Positions 44,713 through 53,334 of a DNA stretch of 64,000 nt are shown here, piece after piece (position 1 is the stretch's first letter; every line of letters starts with the position of its first letter). The position numbers and the translations under genes are program-made. Below the pieces are notes generated by a model that made no database searches, had not been told where the DNA came from, and was given only the letters and a program-made list of their open reading frames with translations. Source of the DNA: Clavibacter michiganensis subsp. insidiosus (GTDB taxonomy: Bacteria; Actinomycetota; Actinomycetes; Actinomycetales; Microbacteriaceae); NCBI RefSeq assembly GCF_002240565.1, contig NZ_MZMO01000001.1, forward strand, positions 1,550,001-1,614,000, written 5' to 3'.

Positions 44713-45768
44713 ATGCCCTCCGCCCCGACCTGGCCCGCGCTCATCACCACGCTCATCGAGGGGCGCCACCTCTCGGTGTCGGAGTCCACCTGGGCGATGC
44801 GCCAGGTGATGCGCGGGGAGGCGACTCCCGCGCAGCTGGGCGGCCTCCTGGTCGCGCTGCGGGCCTCCGGCGAGACCGTCGACGAGATCGTCGGCTTCCG
44901 CGACGCGGTGCTCGAGGAGGCGCTGCCGCTCGACGCGGATCCGCGTGCGCTCGACATCGTGGGGACGGGAGGGGACCCTTACGGCGCGGTCCTCAACATC
45001 TCGTCGGTGGCGTCGGTGATCGCCGCCGCCGCGGGCATCCCCGTCATCAAGCACGGCAACCGCGGGGCGAGCTCGCCCTCCGGCGCGTCCGACGTGCTGG
45101 GCGCGCTCGGGGTCGACCTCACCATCGCGCCCGAGCGCGTCGCCGCCGTGCTCCGCGAGACCGGCATCACGTACGCGCACGCCGCCCTCTTCCACCCGGG
45201 CTTCCGCCATGCCGCGGCCACCCGGCGCGACCTCGGCATCTCGACGCTGTTCAACGTGCTCGGGCCGCTCTGCAACCCGGCACGCCCCGAGGCGTCCGCC
45301 GTCGGCGTCGCCGACCTGTCGCGCGTCCCGCTCATGGTGGGGGTCTTCCGGACCCGCGGCGCCACCGCGCTCGTGTACCGGGGCGACGACGGCATCGACA
45401 AGCTGACGACCACCGGGCACAGCCACATCTGGGAGGTCAGCCGGGGCGCGGTCACGGAGCACGACCTCGACCCGCTCGAGCTCGGGATCCCGCGCGCTCC
45501 CATCGAGTCGCTCCTCGGCGCGGGGGTGGAGGAGAACGCGGAGGTGATCCGCCGCGTCCTCGCCGGCGAGCCGGGTCCGCAGCGCGACGTCGTGCTGCTG
45601 AACGCGGCGGCCGGCCTCGAGGCCTTCGACCTGATGGGGGATCCGACGCGCGTCCAGCAGCCCATGGTGCGTCGGCTGCGCGAGAAGGTCGCCGTCGCCG
45701 CCGACGCGGTGGACTCCGGCCGCGCCGCCGCGAAGCTCGAGGAGTGGGCGGCGGCGACGCGCGCCTGA
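44713..45768 (+). CDS. trpD: Anthranilate phosphoribosyltransferase TrpD
   Basis: 351 residues. Conserved VGTGGDPYGAVLNIS, KHGNRGASSPSGASDVL, NVLGPLCNPARP and the anthranilate-site FHPGFRHAA region are intact. It transfers the phosphoribosyl group to anthranilate in tryptophan synthesis. No other trp genes are present, so it is a stand-alone copy, as is known in Microbacteriaceae; the link to the neighbouring respiratory genes is only positional. Confidence 0.96.
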   Translation: MPSAPTWPALITTLIEGRHLSVSESTWAMRQVMRGEATPAQLGGLLVALRASGETVDEIVGFRDAVLEEALPLDADPRALDIVGTGGDPYGAVLNISSVASVIAAAAGIPVIKHGNRGASSPSGASDVLGALGVDLTIAPERVAAVLRETGITYAHAALFHPGFRHAAATRRDLGISTLFNVLGPLCNPARPEASAVGVADLSRVPLMVGVFRTRGATALVYRGDDGIDKLTTTGHSHIWEVSRGAVTEHDLDPLELGIPRAPIESLLGAGVEENAEVIRRVLAGEPGPQRDVVLLNAAAGLEAFDLMGDPTRVQQPMVRRLREKVAVAADAVDSGRAAAKLEEWAAATRA

Positions 45769-45815
45769 TCCACGGCGACGCGGTCGATGTCGCGCGTGCG
45801 GCGGATGATGGACGC

Positions 45816-46562
45816 ATGTGCGGGAGATTCGTGGTGGCGCGGGCGACGGCCGACCTCGTCGGGGAATGGGCGGTCGACGACGTCGAGGGCGACGACCCGG
45901 TCCCCTCGTGGAACGTCGCCCCGACGACCACGGTCCGCATGGTCGCCGACCGGCATCCGCACGGCGACCCGGGCGGCGACGTCCGCCGCGTCGTGACCGG
46001 CGCCCGGTGGGGGATCGTCCCGCCGTGGGCGAAGGCCGTGCAGGGGGCGCCGCTCATCAACGCGCGCGTCGAGACGGTCACCGAGAGGCCGACGTTCCGC
46101 AGGGCCGTGCTCACACGGCGGGCCGTCGTGCCGGCGGACGGGTACTACGAGTGGCAGGCCACCGCGTCCGGGAAGCAGCCGGTCTACCTGCACGCGGAGG
46201 ACGAGCGCCCGCTGGCGTTCGCCGCCGTGTACGAGCACTGGCGGGATCCGGCCGTCCCGGACGGGGAGCCCGGCGCATGGCTGCGGAGCCTCGCGATCAT
46301 CACGTCCGCGGCGAGCGACGCGCTCGGGCACATCCACGACCGCACCCCCGTGGTCGTGCCGCGCGACCGCCTGGACGACTGGCTGGACGCGGGCACGACG
46401 GCCGTCGACGACGTGCGGCACCTGCTGGGCTCGCTGCCGGAGCCGCACCTCGTGCCGCGGCTCGTGTCGACGCGCGTCAACAGCGTGCGGAACGACGGGC
46501 CCGACCTCGTCGCGCCCGTCGATGACGCGCCCGCGGACGGCGGGCAGCCGACGCTCCTCTGA
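45816..46562 (+). CDS. SRAP domain protein (YedK/HMCES family)
   Basis: 248 residues. It begins MCGRFV, so cysteine 2 becomes the N-terminal catalytic residue after removal of methionine. NARVETVTERPTFR, VPADGYYEWQA and HDRTPVVVPRD are the other SRAP blocks. These proteins form a stable thiazolidine cross-link with abasic sites in single-stranded DNA. ATG 45816 is fixed by the required Met-Cys start. Confidence 0.94.
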   Translation: MCGRFVVARATADLVGEWAVDDVEGDDPVPSWNVAPTTTVRMVADRHPHGDPGGDVRRVVTGARWGIVPPWAKAVQGAPLINARVETVTERPTFRRAVLTRRAVVPADGYYEWQATASGKQPVYLHAEDERPLAFAAVYEHWRDPAVPDGEPGAWLRSLAIITSAASDALGHIHDRTPVVVPRDRLDDWLDAGTTAVDDVRHLLGSLPEPHLVPRLVSTRVNSVRNDGPDLVAPVDDAPADGGQPTLL

Positions 46563-46609
46563 CGCGGCCGCGAGCGGCCGAGGGACCGCCGGGAGACGCC
46601 GGGACACGC

Positions 46610-46644
46610 CGCGCGCCCCGCCAGCGATGCTGACGGGGCGCGCG
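46610..46644. terminator. Hairpin terminator between convergent genes
   Basis: 16-bp stem with one mismatch (CGCGCGCCCCGCCAGC with GCTGACGGGGCGCGCG) and a GAT loop, between the SRAP gene and glpK. Confidence 0.8.
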
Positions 46645-46661
46645 GATCGTGCGGGTGCGGT

Positions 46662-48179
46662 CTACTGCACGTCGTCGTCGACCCAGTCGAAGGTCTTCGT
46701 GACAGCCTTCTTCCAGAGGCGCAGCTGGCGCTCGCGCTCGGCGTCGTCCATGTCCGGCGTCCAGCGGCTGTCCTCCTGCCAGTTCTGGCGGAGGTCGTCG
46801 AGGTCCTTCCAGAACCCGACGGCGAGGCCCGCGGCATACGCGGCGCCGAGCGCGGTGGTCTCCGCGACGACGGGGCGGACGACCGGCACGCCGAGGATGT
46901 CGGCCTGGAACTGCATGAGCAGGTTGTTGGCGATCATGCCGCCGTCGACCTTGAGCTCGGTGAGGTCGACGCCCGAGTCGGCGTTGACCGCGTCGAGAAC
47001 CTCGCGCGTCTGGAAGGCCGTGGCCTCCAGCGCGGCGCGGGCGATGTGGCCCTTGTTGACGTAGCGCGTGAGGCCGACGAGCGCGCCGCGGGCGTCCGAG
47101 CGCCAGTACGGCGCGAAGAGGCCCGAGAAGGCGGGGACGAAGTACACGCCGCCGTTGTCCTCGACCGTGGCCGCGAGCGTCTCGATCTCCGCGGCGCTCG
47201 ACACCAGGCCGAGGTTGTCGCGCATCCACTGCACGAGCGAGCCCGTGACCGCGATGGATCCCTCGAGCGCGTAATGCGGCTCGGCGTCGCCCAGCTTGTA
47301 GCCGAGCGTCGTGAGGAGGCCGTTCTGCGAGTGGATGATGTCGGTGCCGGTGTTGAAGATCAGGAAGTTGCCGGTGCCGTACGTGTTCTTCGACTCGCCC
47401 TGGTCGAACGCGGCCTGGCCGAACGTGGCGGCCTGCTGGTCGCCGAGGATGCCCGCGATGGGGACCTCGCGCAGGAGGCTCGACGACTCGACCTGCCCGT
47501 AGACCTCGGAGGAGCTCTTGATCTCGGGGAGCATCGAGCGCGGCACGTCGAAGGCCGTGAGGATCTCGTCGTCCCACTGGAGCGTCTCGAGGTCCATGAA
47601 GAGCGTACGGGACGCGTTCGTCACGTCGGTGACGTGCACGCCGCCGTCGGTGCCGCCCGTGAGGTTCCACAGCACCCAGGTGTCGGTCGTGCCGAACATG
47701 AGGTCGCCGGCCTCGGCCTTCTCGCGGGCGCCGTCGACGTTCTCGAGGATCCAGACGATCTTGGTGCCCGAGAAGTAGGTGGCGAGCGGCAGCCCGACGG
47801 TGGGCTTGAAGCGCTCGACGCCGCCGTCGGCCGCGAGGCGGTCGACGATCTTCTGGGTGCGGGTGTCCTGCCAGACGATGGCGTTGTAGACGGGCTTGCC
47901 CGTGGTGCGGTCCCACACGACGGCGGTCTCGCGCTGGTTGGTGATGCCCACGGCCTCGACGTCGTGGCGCGTGATGTCGGCCTTGGACAGCGCCTGGCCG
48001 ATGACCTCGCGCGTGTTGCGCCAGATCTCCATCGGGTCGTGCTCGACCCAGCCAGCGCGGGGGAAGATCTGCTCGTGCTCGAGCTGGCCGGTGGACACGA
48101 TGGATCCGCTGTGGTCGAAGACGATGGCCCGCGTGCTGGTGGTGCCCTGGTCGATGGCGACGATGTACTTCTCGCTCAT
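46662..48179 (-). CDS. glpK: Glycerol kinase GlpK
   Basis: 505 residues, an FGGY-family kinase. N-terminal [15 protein letters not shown] is the phosphate-binding loop; [24 protein letters not shown] and the C-terminal [20 protein letters not shown] follow. It phosphorylates glycerol to glycerol 3-phosphate, the GlpD substrate. It lies 27 bases after glpF in one minus-strand operon. Start ATG 48179 has GGAGAGACC upstream. Confidence 0.97.
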   Translation of the reverse strand: MSEKYIVAIDQGTTSTRAIVFDHSGSIVSTGQLEHEQIFPRAGWVEHDPMEIWRNTREVIGQALSKADITRHDVEAVGITNQRETAVVWDRTTGKPVYNAIVWQDTRTQKIVDRLAADGGVERFKPTVGLPLATYFSGTKIVWILENVDGAREKAEAGDLMFGTTDTWVLWNLTGGTDGGVHVTDVTNASRTLFMDLETLQWDDEILTAFDVPRSMLPEIKSSSEVYGQVESSSLLREVPIAGILGDQQAATFGQAAFDQGESKNTYGTGNFLIFNTGTDIIHSQNGLLTTLGYKLGDAEPHYALEGSIAVTGSLVQWMRDNLGLVSSAAEIETLAATVEDNGGVYFVPAFSGLFAPYWRSDARGALVGLTRYVNKGHIARAALEATAFQTREVLDAVNADSGVDLTELKVDGGMIANNLLMQFQADILGVPVVRPVVAETTALGAAYAAGLAVGFWKDLDDLRQNWQEDSRWTPDMDDAERERQLRLWKKAVTKTFDWVDDDVQ

Positions 48180-48206
48180 GTGGTCTCTCCTATGAGGGTC
48201 GGGGTT

Positions 48207-48959
48207 CTAGAGGATGGGGAGCAGCGCGTAGGACGCGAGGCCGGCGAGGACACCGCCGATGGCGGGGCCGACGACGGGGACCCACGCGTAGGACCAGTCG
48301 CTCGAGCCCTTGCCCTTGATGGGGAGGATCGCGTGCGCGATGCGGGGCCCCAGGTCACGGGCGGGGTTGATGGCGTAGCCGGTCGGCCCGCCGAGGGACG
48401 CGCCGATACCGACCACGAGGAGCGCGACGGGGATCGCGCCCAGGGCCGAGAGGCCGGCGGGGGTGGCCGCGTCCGCGTCGGGGTTGTTCGCGAGGCTGAA
48501 GCCGAGGATCACGATGACGAGCACGAACGTGCCGATGATCTCGGTGACGAGGTTCCACGCGTAGTTGCGGATGGACGGGCCGGTCGAGAAGACGCCGAGC
48601 TTGGTGGCCGCGTCGGGCTCCTCGTCGAAGTGCTGCTTGTAGGCGAGCCAGCAGAAGACGGCGCCGATGATCGCGCCGACCATCTGGGCGAGGATGTACA
48701 CGGGGACGCTCGCGACATCCTCGATCTTGCCGGCGGCGAGGAGGCCGAGCGTGACGGCCGGGTTGAGGTGCGCGCCGGACGCGTAGGAGACGGTGACACC
48801 GGCGAAGACCGCGAGGCCCCAGCCGAAGTTGACCATCAGGGTGCCGCCGGCGAGCCCCTTCGACTTGATGAGCGCGACGTTCGCCACGACTCCGCATCCG
48901 AGGAGGACGAGGAGGGCGGTGCCCACCGTCTCCGACAGGAATATGACTCCAAGATCCAC
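48207..48959 (-). CDS. glpF: Glycerol uptake facilitator GlpF
   Basis: 250 residues from GTG 48959 with GGAG nine bases upstream; a longer in-frame start at 49010 lacks conserved sequence. Six membrane helices and the two pore NPA boxes, HLNPAVTLG and AINPARDLGPR. The aspartate after the second NPA box (NPARD) indicates a glycerol channel and not a water channel. Expressed with glpK. Confidence 0.94.
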   Translation of the reverse strand: MDLGVIFLSETVGTALLVLLGCGVVANVALIKSKGLAGGTLMVNFGWGLAVFAGVTVSYASGAHLNPAVTLGLLAAGKIEDVASVPVYILAQMVGAIIGAVFCWLAYKQHFDEEPDAATKLGVFSTGPSIRNYAWNLVTEIIGTFVLVIVILGFSLANNPDADAATPAGLSALGAIPVALLVVGIGASLGGPTGYAINPARDLGPRIAHAILPIKGKGSSDWSYAWVPVVGPAIGGVLAGLASYALLPIL

Positions 48960-49025
48960 TGCGTAGTGCTCCGATCGTTCGTCGAGGCGCGGGGGCGACC
49001 TCTTCCGCATCGTCGCGGTGCCTCC

Positions 49026-49031
49026 AATCTA
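49026..49031 (-). promoter_or_regulatory. -10 element of glpFK
   Basis: TAGATT on the minus strand, 66 bases before GTG 48959. The 281-base region 48960-49240 holds this and the divergent dha promoter; no gene is seen in it. Confidence 0.4.
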
Positions 49032-49136
49032 GTGCCGACGGCGAGGGCGGCCCCGTCCCGGCTGGCCGTTCCGCGACGTGCATCCCTGCCCGCGGGGGAG
49101 GGTCCGCGGGGCTGTCGCAGCTCCTCCCGCCGGGCG

Positions 49137-49142
49137 TATGTT
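49137..49142 (+). promoter_or_regulatory. -10 element of dhaKLM
   Basis: TATGTT, about 98 bases before dhaK. No -35 with good match was found; the long leader may contain regulator sites. Confidence 0.35.
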
Positions 49143-49240
49143 GGCGGCACGCCCGAGTCGCCGCCGACCGAGTCCCGATCTCGATCCGGCTCGGATGCGC
49201 GGCGGCCGAGCGGCCGCTCGGGACCCGCGAGGAGCCGGCC

Positions 49241-50242
49241 GTGAAGAAGCTGATCAACGAACCGAGGGCGGTGGCCGACGAGGCCGTCCAGGGCTTCGCC
49301 GCCGCCCACCCCGACCTGGTCGTCCTGAGCGCCGACCCGCTCTTCGTCCGGCGCGCGGACGCCACCCGACCCGGGCGCGTCGCCCTCGTCAGCGGCGGCG
49401 GCAGCGGGCACGAGCCGCTGCACGCCGGGTTCGTGGGCCACGGCATGCTCGACGCCGCCGTGCCCGGACCGGTGTTCACGAGCCCGACCCCGGATCCCGT
49501 CGTCGCCGCCACCCTCGCCGTGGACGGCGGGGCGGGCGTGCTGCAGATCGTGAAGAACTACACGGGCGACGTCCTCAACTTCGAGACCGCGGCCGAGCTC
49601 GCGGAGGCGGAGGGCGTGCGGGTGCGGACGGTGGTGGTCGACGACGACGTCGCGGTCACCGACTCCCTGTACACGGCCGGCCGCCGCGGGGTCGCGGGCA
49701 CCGTGCTCGTGGAGCGCATCGCGGGCGCCGCCGCGGAGCGCGGGGACGACCTCGACGCCGTGGCCGCGATCGCCGAGCGGGTGGTCGGGCAGGTGCGGAG
49801 CATGGGCGTCGCCATCCGCGCGTGCACCGTCCCGCACGCCGGCGAGCCGAGCTTCGCGCTGGAGGACGACGAGATGGAGATCGGCATCGGGATCCACGGC
49901 GAGCCCGGCCGCGTCAAGCTGCCCCTCGAGCCGGTGGACGCCATCGTGGAGCGCCTCCTCGACCCGGTGCTCGAGGACCTCGGCGCGCCGGCCGGCAGCC
50001 GCGTGCTGCTGATGGTGAACGGGATGGGCGCGACGCCGCTGTCCGAGCTCTACATCGCGTACCGTCGCGCGGCCGCCGTGCTCGAGGAGGCCGGCCTGAC
50101 GGTCGCCCGCAGCCTCGTGGGAGACTACGTCACGGCCCTCGACATGGAGGGACTGTCCCTCACGGTGCTCCTGCTCGACGACGAGCTCGTCGACCTGTGG
50201 GACTCGCCCGTGCAGACCGCCGCGCTGCGGTGGGGGAGGTAG
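49241..50242 (+). CDS. dhaK: Dihydroxyacetone kinase subunit DhaK
   Basis: 333 residues. The covalent substrate-binding histidine is residue 219 in GIGIHGEPGR, matching the known His218 of E. coli DhaK. GGGSGHEPLHAGFVG and VLQIVKNYTGDVLNF are typical. It binds dihydroxyacetone as a hemiaminal and receives phosphate from DhaL. GTG 49241 starts MKKLINEPRAV. Confidence 0.96.
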   Translation: MKKLINEPRAVADEAVQGFAAAHPDLVVLSADPLFVRRADATRPGRVALVSGGGSGHEPLHAGFVGHGMLDAAVPGPVFTSPTPDPVVAATLAVDGGAGVLQIVKNYTGDVLNFETAAELAEAEGVRVRTVVVDDDVAVTDSLYTAGRRGVAGTVLVERIAGAAAERGDDLDAVAAIAERVVGQVRSMGVAIRACTVPHAGEPSFALEDDEMEIGIGIHGEPGRVKLPLEPVDAIVERLLDPVLEDLGAPAGSRVLLMVNGMGATPLSELYIAYRRAAAVLEEAGLTVARSLVGDYVTALDMEGLSLTVLLLDDELVDLWDSPVQTAALRWGR

Positions 50243-50245
50243 CTC

Positions 50246-50899
50246 ATGGCACTCGGGACCGACTGGGTCGTCGCCTGGATCACGGAGGCGGCGCGCGTCG
50301 TCGCTGACCAGCGCGGCGAGCTCATCACGCTGGACCGCGAGATCGGCGACGGCGACCACGGCGAGAACCTCGACCGCGGCTTCGGGGCCGTCACGGAGAA
50401 GCTGGCGGGCCTGGCGTCCGACGCCGCGCCCGCCGACGCGCTGAAGACCGTCGCCACCACGTTGATCTCCACCGTCGGCGGCGCGTCCGGCCCGCTGCTC
50501 GGCACGGCCTACCTCAAGGCCTCCGCGGCCGTCGCGGGCCGCGCCGACCTCGACGCGTCCGCGATCGCCGACCTCCTCGAGGCGGCGGTGGGCGGCATCG
50601 TCCTGCGCGGCAAGGCGGAGCGCGGCGAAAAGACGATGGTGGACGCGTGGGGTCCCGCCGCCGAGGCCGCGCGTGCGGCCGCCGACGCGGGATCGAGCCC
50701 GGCCGACGCCCTGGAGGCCGCCGCCGACGCCGCCGCGCGCGGGGCGGAGGCGACGGAGCCGCTCGTGGCCCGCAAGGGACGCGCGTCCTACCTGGGGGAC
50801 CGCGCCATCGGGCACCGGGATCCGGGCGCGCAGTCGTCCGCGTTCATCCTGCGCGCCGCGGCCGCGACGGCCCGCGCCGCCGAGGGGGCCGCGTCGTGA
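50246..50899 (+). CDS. dhaL: Dihydroxyacetone kinase ADP-binding subunit DhaL
   Basis: 217 residues. The Mg-ADP aspartates lie in LDREIGDGDHGENLDRGF near residue 27, and GGASGPLLGTAYLKA and KTMVDAW follow. In PTS-type systems DhaL keeps ADP bound as a cofactor that is rephosphorylated by DhaM. It starts three bases after dhaK and its stop overlaps dhaM. Confidence 0.96.
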   Translation: MALGTDWVVAWITEAARVVADQRGELITLDREIGDGDHGENLDRGFGAVTEKLAGLASDAAPADALKTVATTLISTVGGASGPLLGTAYLKASAAVAGRADLDASAIADLLEAAVGGIVLRGKAERGEKTMVDAWGPAAEAARAAADAGSSPADALEAAADAAARGAEATEPLVARKGRASYLGDRAIGHRDPGAQSSAFILRAAAATARAAEGAAS

Positions 50900-51630
50900 G
50901 CGTCGGCATCGTCCTCGTCTCCCACAGCGCCCTCATCGCGCACGGGCTCGTCGACCTCGCCCGCCAGATGGCGCCGACCATCGCGCTCGTGCCGGCGGGC
51001 GGATCCGGCGATGGCACGCGCGACGACGCGGGCATCGGCACCAGCTTCGACGTCGTCTCCGCGGCGCTCGCCGAGGCGGAGGGCGGCGACGGCGTCGTCG
51101 TGCTCGCCGACCTCGGATCCGCGTACCTCACGGCCGAGACCGCGGTCGACCTGCTCGACGAGGATGCCGCCGCACGCGTCCTCGTGGTGCGCGCGCCGCT
51201 GGTGGAGGGCGCGGTCGCCGCCGCGGTCGCCGCCGAGACGGGCAGCTCCCTCGAGGACGTGGCCGCGGCCGCCGCCTCGGCCGTGGGCGCGGACGCCGCG
51301 GAGGACGCCGACGCGGGCCTCGCGCCGGATCCCCGCGCCGACGGCACCGAGCCCGCACCGGCTGGCGGGTCGGGCACCGTCCGCGGCGAGGCGACCCTGG
51401 TCAACCGCGACGGCCTGCACGCGCGTCCCGCCGCCGACTTCGTCACGCGCGCTTCGGCCTACTCCGCGGCCGTCACCGTCAACGGGCAGAACGCGGCGTC
51501 GCTCCTCGGCGTCATGGCCCTCGGCCTCACCCGCGGCGCGCACGTCGTGATCGAGGCCACGGGCGACGACGCCGAGGAGGCCGTCACCGCGCTGGTCGAG
51601 CTGATCGAGTCGGGGTTCGGGGAGGCCTGA
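50896..51630 (+). CDS. dhaM: PTS phosphotransfer protein DhaM: EIIA-HPr fusion
   Basis: 244 residues. The N-terminal mannose-EIIA-like domain has its phosphorylatable histidine at residue 10 (VLVSHSA). After an acidic Ala/Asp linker (about 130-155) an HPr domain carries its active histidine at residue 175 in NRDGLHARPAADFV. The C-terminal enzyme I fragment found in E. coli DhaM is absent, so phosphate must come from a separate enzyme I, not seen in this window. GTG 50896 overlaps dhaL. It completes the dhaKLM operon. Confidence 0.93.
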   Translation: MSVGIVLVSHSALIAHGLVDLARQMAPTIALVPAGGSGDGTRDDAGIGTSFDVVSAALAEAEGGDGVVVLADLGSAYLTAETAVDLLDEDAAARVLVVRAPLVEGAVAAAVAAETGSSLEDVAAAAASAVGADAAEDADAGLAPDPRADGTEPAPAGGSGTVRGEATLVNRDGLHARPAADFVTRASAYSAAVTVNGQNAASLLGVMALGLTRGAHVVIEATGDDAEEAVTALVELIESGFGEA

Positions 51631-51653
51631 CGAGGCTCTCCCGGCCGGGGCGG

Positions 51654-52070
51654 TCAGAGGGCGTCGAGGTAGACCCAGGATCCCGCCTGCCGGACGAAGC
51701 GGCTCGCCTCCCGCTGGCTGCCGCGCTCGCCGTCGTGCCGGAACGCCGCCTCGAAGTCGACGACGCCCGTCGCGTCGTCGGGCCCGCCGAGCGCCGTGCG
51801 GTGGATCGTGAGCCGGAACCAGCGGACGGACGGGTCGAGGTCGATCTCCGCGGGGCGCGTCGACGGGTGCCAGCTGCGCGCGAGATACGACGCGTCGCCG
51901 CGGGCGTAGGCGGAGAACCGTGAGCGCATCAGCCGCTCGGCGGTCGGCGCCTCCGCGTCTCCCCGGTGCAGCGGACCGCAGCAGGCGCCGTACGGATCGC
52001 CGCTCGTGCACGGGCACCAGGCGTCGTCGTCGGGCGTCGACAACGGGGCGTCGGGGGAGAGGCGCGTCAT
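51654..52070 (-). CDS. YchJ family protein (SEC-C zinc motif, NTF2-like)
   Basis: 138 residues from ATG 52070. A SEC-C-type zinc motif (CPCTSGDPYGACC) near residue 18 is followed by an NTF2-like domain with RLMRSRFSAYARGD. Members are widespread but functionally uncharacterised. It faces dhaM across a 23-base gap. Confidence 0.88.
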   Translation of the reverse strand: MTRLSPDAPLSTPDDDAWCPCTSGDPYGACCGPLHRGDAEAPTAERLMRSRFSAYARGDASYLARSWHPSTRPAEIDLDPSVRWFRLTIHRTALGGPDDATGVVDFEAAFRHDGERGSQREASRFVRQAGSWVYLDAL

Positions 52071-52159
52071 CCTGCGAGCCTGCCATGCCGGCGACCCGGA
52101 GCAGGATGGAGGGGCGACCGCGCCCGCTGGCCCGCTCGTTCCACGACCCGAGGAGCACC

Positions 52160-52675
52160 ATGATCCCCGCCACCGACCTGCTCGTGGACGCCTACGGGCG
52201 CATCGCCGAGATCGTCCGCGACGCCGTCGACGGCCTCGGCGCCGACGACCTCGCCTTCCGTCCGGATCCCGAGGCCAACTCCGTCGGCTGGCTCGTCTGG
52301 CACCTCGCCCGCGTGCAGGACGCCCAGGTCGCCGACGTCGCCAGCCGGGACCAGACGTGGACGGCCGGGGGATGGGCGGGGCGCTTCGCCCTCCCGTTCG
52401 ACGAGACGGCGACCGGGTACGGGCAGCCGCCCGAGGACGTCGCATCGCTCGAGGGCGTCACCGCGGAGCTGCTGCTCGGATACCTCGACGCCGTGCAGGC
52501 GGCCACGCTGTCCTACCTCGCCGGGCTCGACGCCGCGGAGCTCGACCGCGTGGTCGACGAGGACTGGACCCCGCCCGTGACGCTCGGCGCCCGCCTCGTC
52601 AGCGTGCTCTCCGACGACCTGCAGCATGCCGGCCAGGTGTCCTACCTCGCGGGCCTCGTGGCCCGTCGCCGCTGA
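52160..52675 (+). CDS. DinB/DUF664 family protein
   Basis: 171 residues. A four-helix DinB-type fold is suggested by WLVWHLARVQDAQVAD (first metal histidine) and LSDDLQHAGQVSYLAGL (C-terminal histidine). Some actinobacterial members use mycothiol; the activity of this one is unknown. ATG 52160 has GAGGAGC upstream. It is divergent from the YchJ-like gene. Confidence 0.87.
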   Translation: MIPATDLLVDAYGRIAEIVRDAVDGLGADDLAFRPDPEANSVGWLVWHLARVQDAQVADVASRDQTWTAGGWAGRFALPFDETATGYGQPPEDVASLEGVTAELLLGYLDAVQAATLSYLAGLDAAELDRVVDEDWTPPVTLGARLVSVLSDDLQHAGQVSYLAGLVARRR

Positions 52676-52726
52676 CGACCCGGGCGCGGGCGCAGTTGCG
52701 CCGGCGATCGCCGACGTGCACGGCCC

Positions 52727-53218
52727 TCAAGCGGGCAGCTCGGCCTCGATGAGCGACACGATCTCCGGCGCGTCCGGCTCGACCGTGGGGCGGAAGCGGT
52801 GCACGGCGCCCGACGGCGTGACGACGAACTTCTCGAAGTTCCACTTCACGCGGCCGGCCTTCCCGTCGGCGTCCGGCGTCTTCGTCAGCTCCGCGTAGAT
52901 GGGGTGCGCGGAGCGGCCGTTGACCTTGACCTTCTCCATCATCGGGAAGGTGACGCCCCACGTGGTGGAGCAGTACTCGTCGATGGCCTCCGCGGATCCG
53001 AGCTCCTGCAGGAACTGGTTGCTCGGGAAGCCGATGACCGTGAAGCCCCGCTCCCCGTAGGTGCGCTGCAGCTGCTCGAGCTTCTCGTACTGCGGCGCCA
53101 GGCCGCAGCGCGAGGCGACGTTGACGACGAGCACGACCTTGTCGGCGTACGCGCCGAAGGTGGTGTCCTCGCCCTGGAGAGTGGTCAGCGGGATCGGGTC
53201 GAGCCGGGGATGCGTCAT
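52727..53218 (-). CDS. Glutathione peroxidase-family (thiol) peroxidase
   Basis: 163 residues. The peroxidatic cysteine is in NVASRCGLAPQY near residue 36, the catalytic glutamine in GFPSNQF, and the tryptophan in KWNFEKFVV. The family FPCNQF motif has Ser for Cys here; another cysteine in DEYCSTTWG could act as resolving residue. In actinobacteria such enzymes use thioredoxin-like reductants. ATG 53218 begins MTHPRLD. Confidence 0.92.
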   Translation of the reverse strand: MTHPRLDPIPLTTLQGEDTTFGAYADKVVLVVNVASRCGLAPQYEKLEQLQRTYGERGFTVIGFPSNQFLQELGSAEAIDEYCSTTWGVTFPMMEKVKVNGRSAHPIYAELTKTPDADGKAGRVKWNFEKFVVTPSGAVHRFRPTVEPDAPEIVSLIEAELPA

Positions 53219-53272
53219 GGCCCGAACGTAGACCCGTCCCCTGACAGCGGCTCCCGGCTCCCGGGACGCGGA

Positions 53273-53323
53273 GAGGCCGGCCACCTCTCGGCGACCGGCC
53301 TCCCGGATGCGGATCGGATCCGC
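53273..53323 (-). terminator. Hairpins after glpD
   Basis: GAGGCCGG (53273-53280) pairs with CCGGCCTC (53295-53302); a competing GAGAGG/CCTCTC stem overlaps it. A second inverted repeat GCGGATC/GATCCGC lies at 53309-53323, just after the glpD stop on the minus strand. Confidence 0.4.
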
Positions 53324-53334
53324 CGTGCGTCGTG

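Noticed and set aside
44713..46562. trpD plus SRAP gene as a linked functional unit
   Set aside because: Only adjacency supports it; the pathways are unrelated and no shared regulation is seen.
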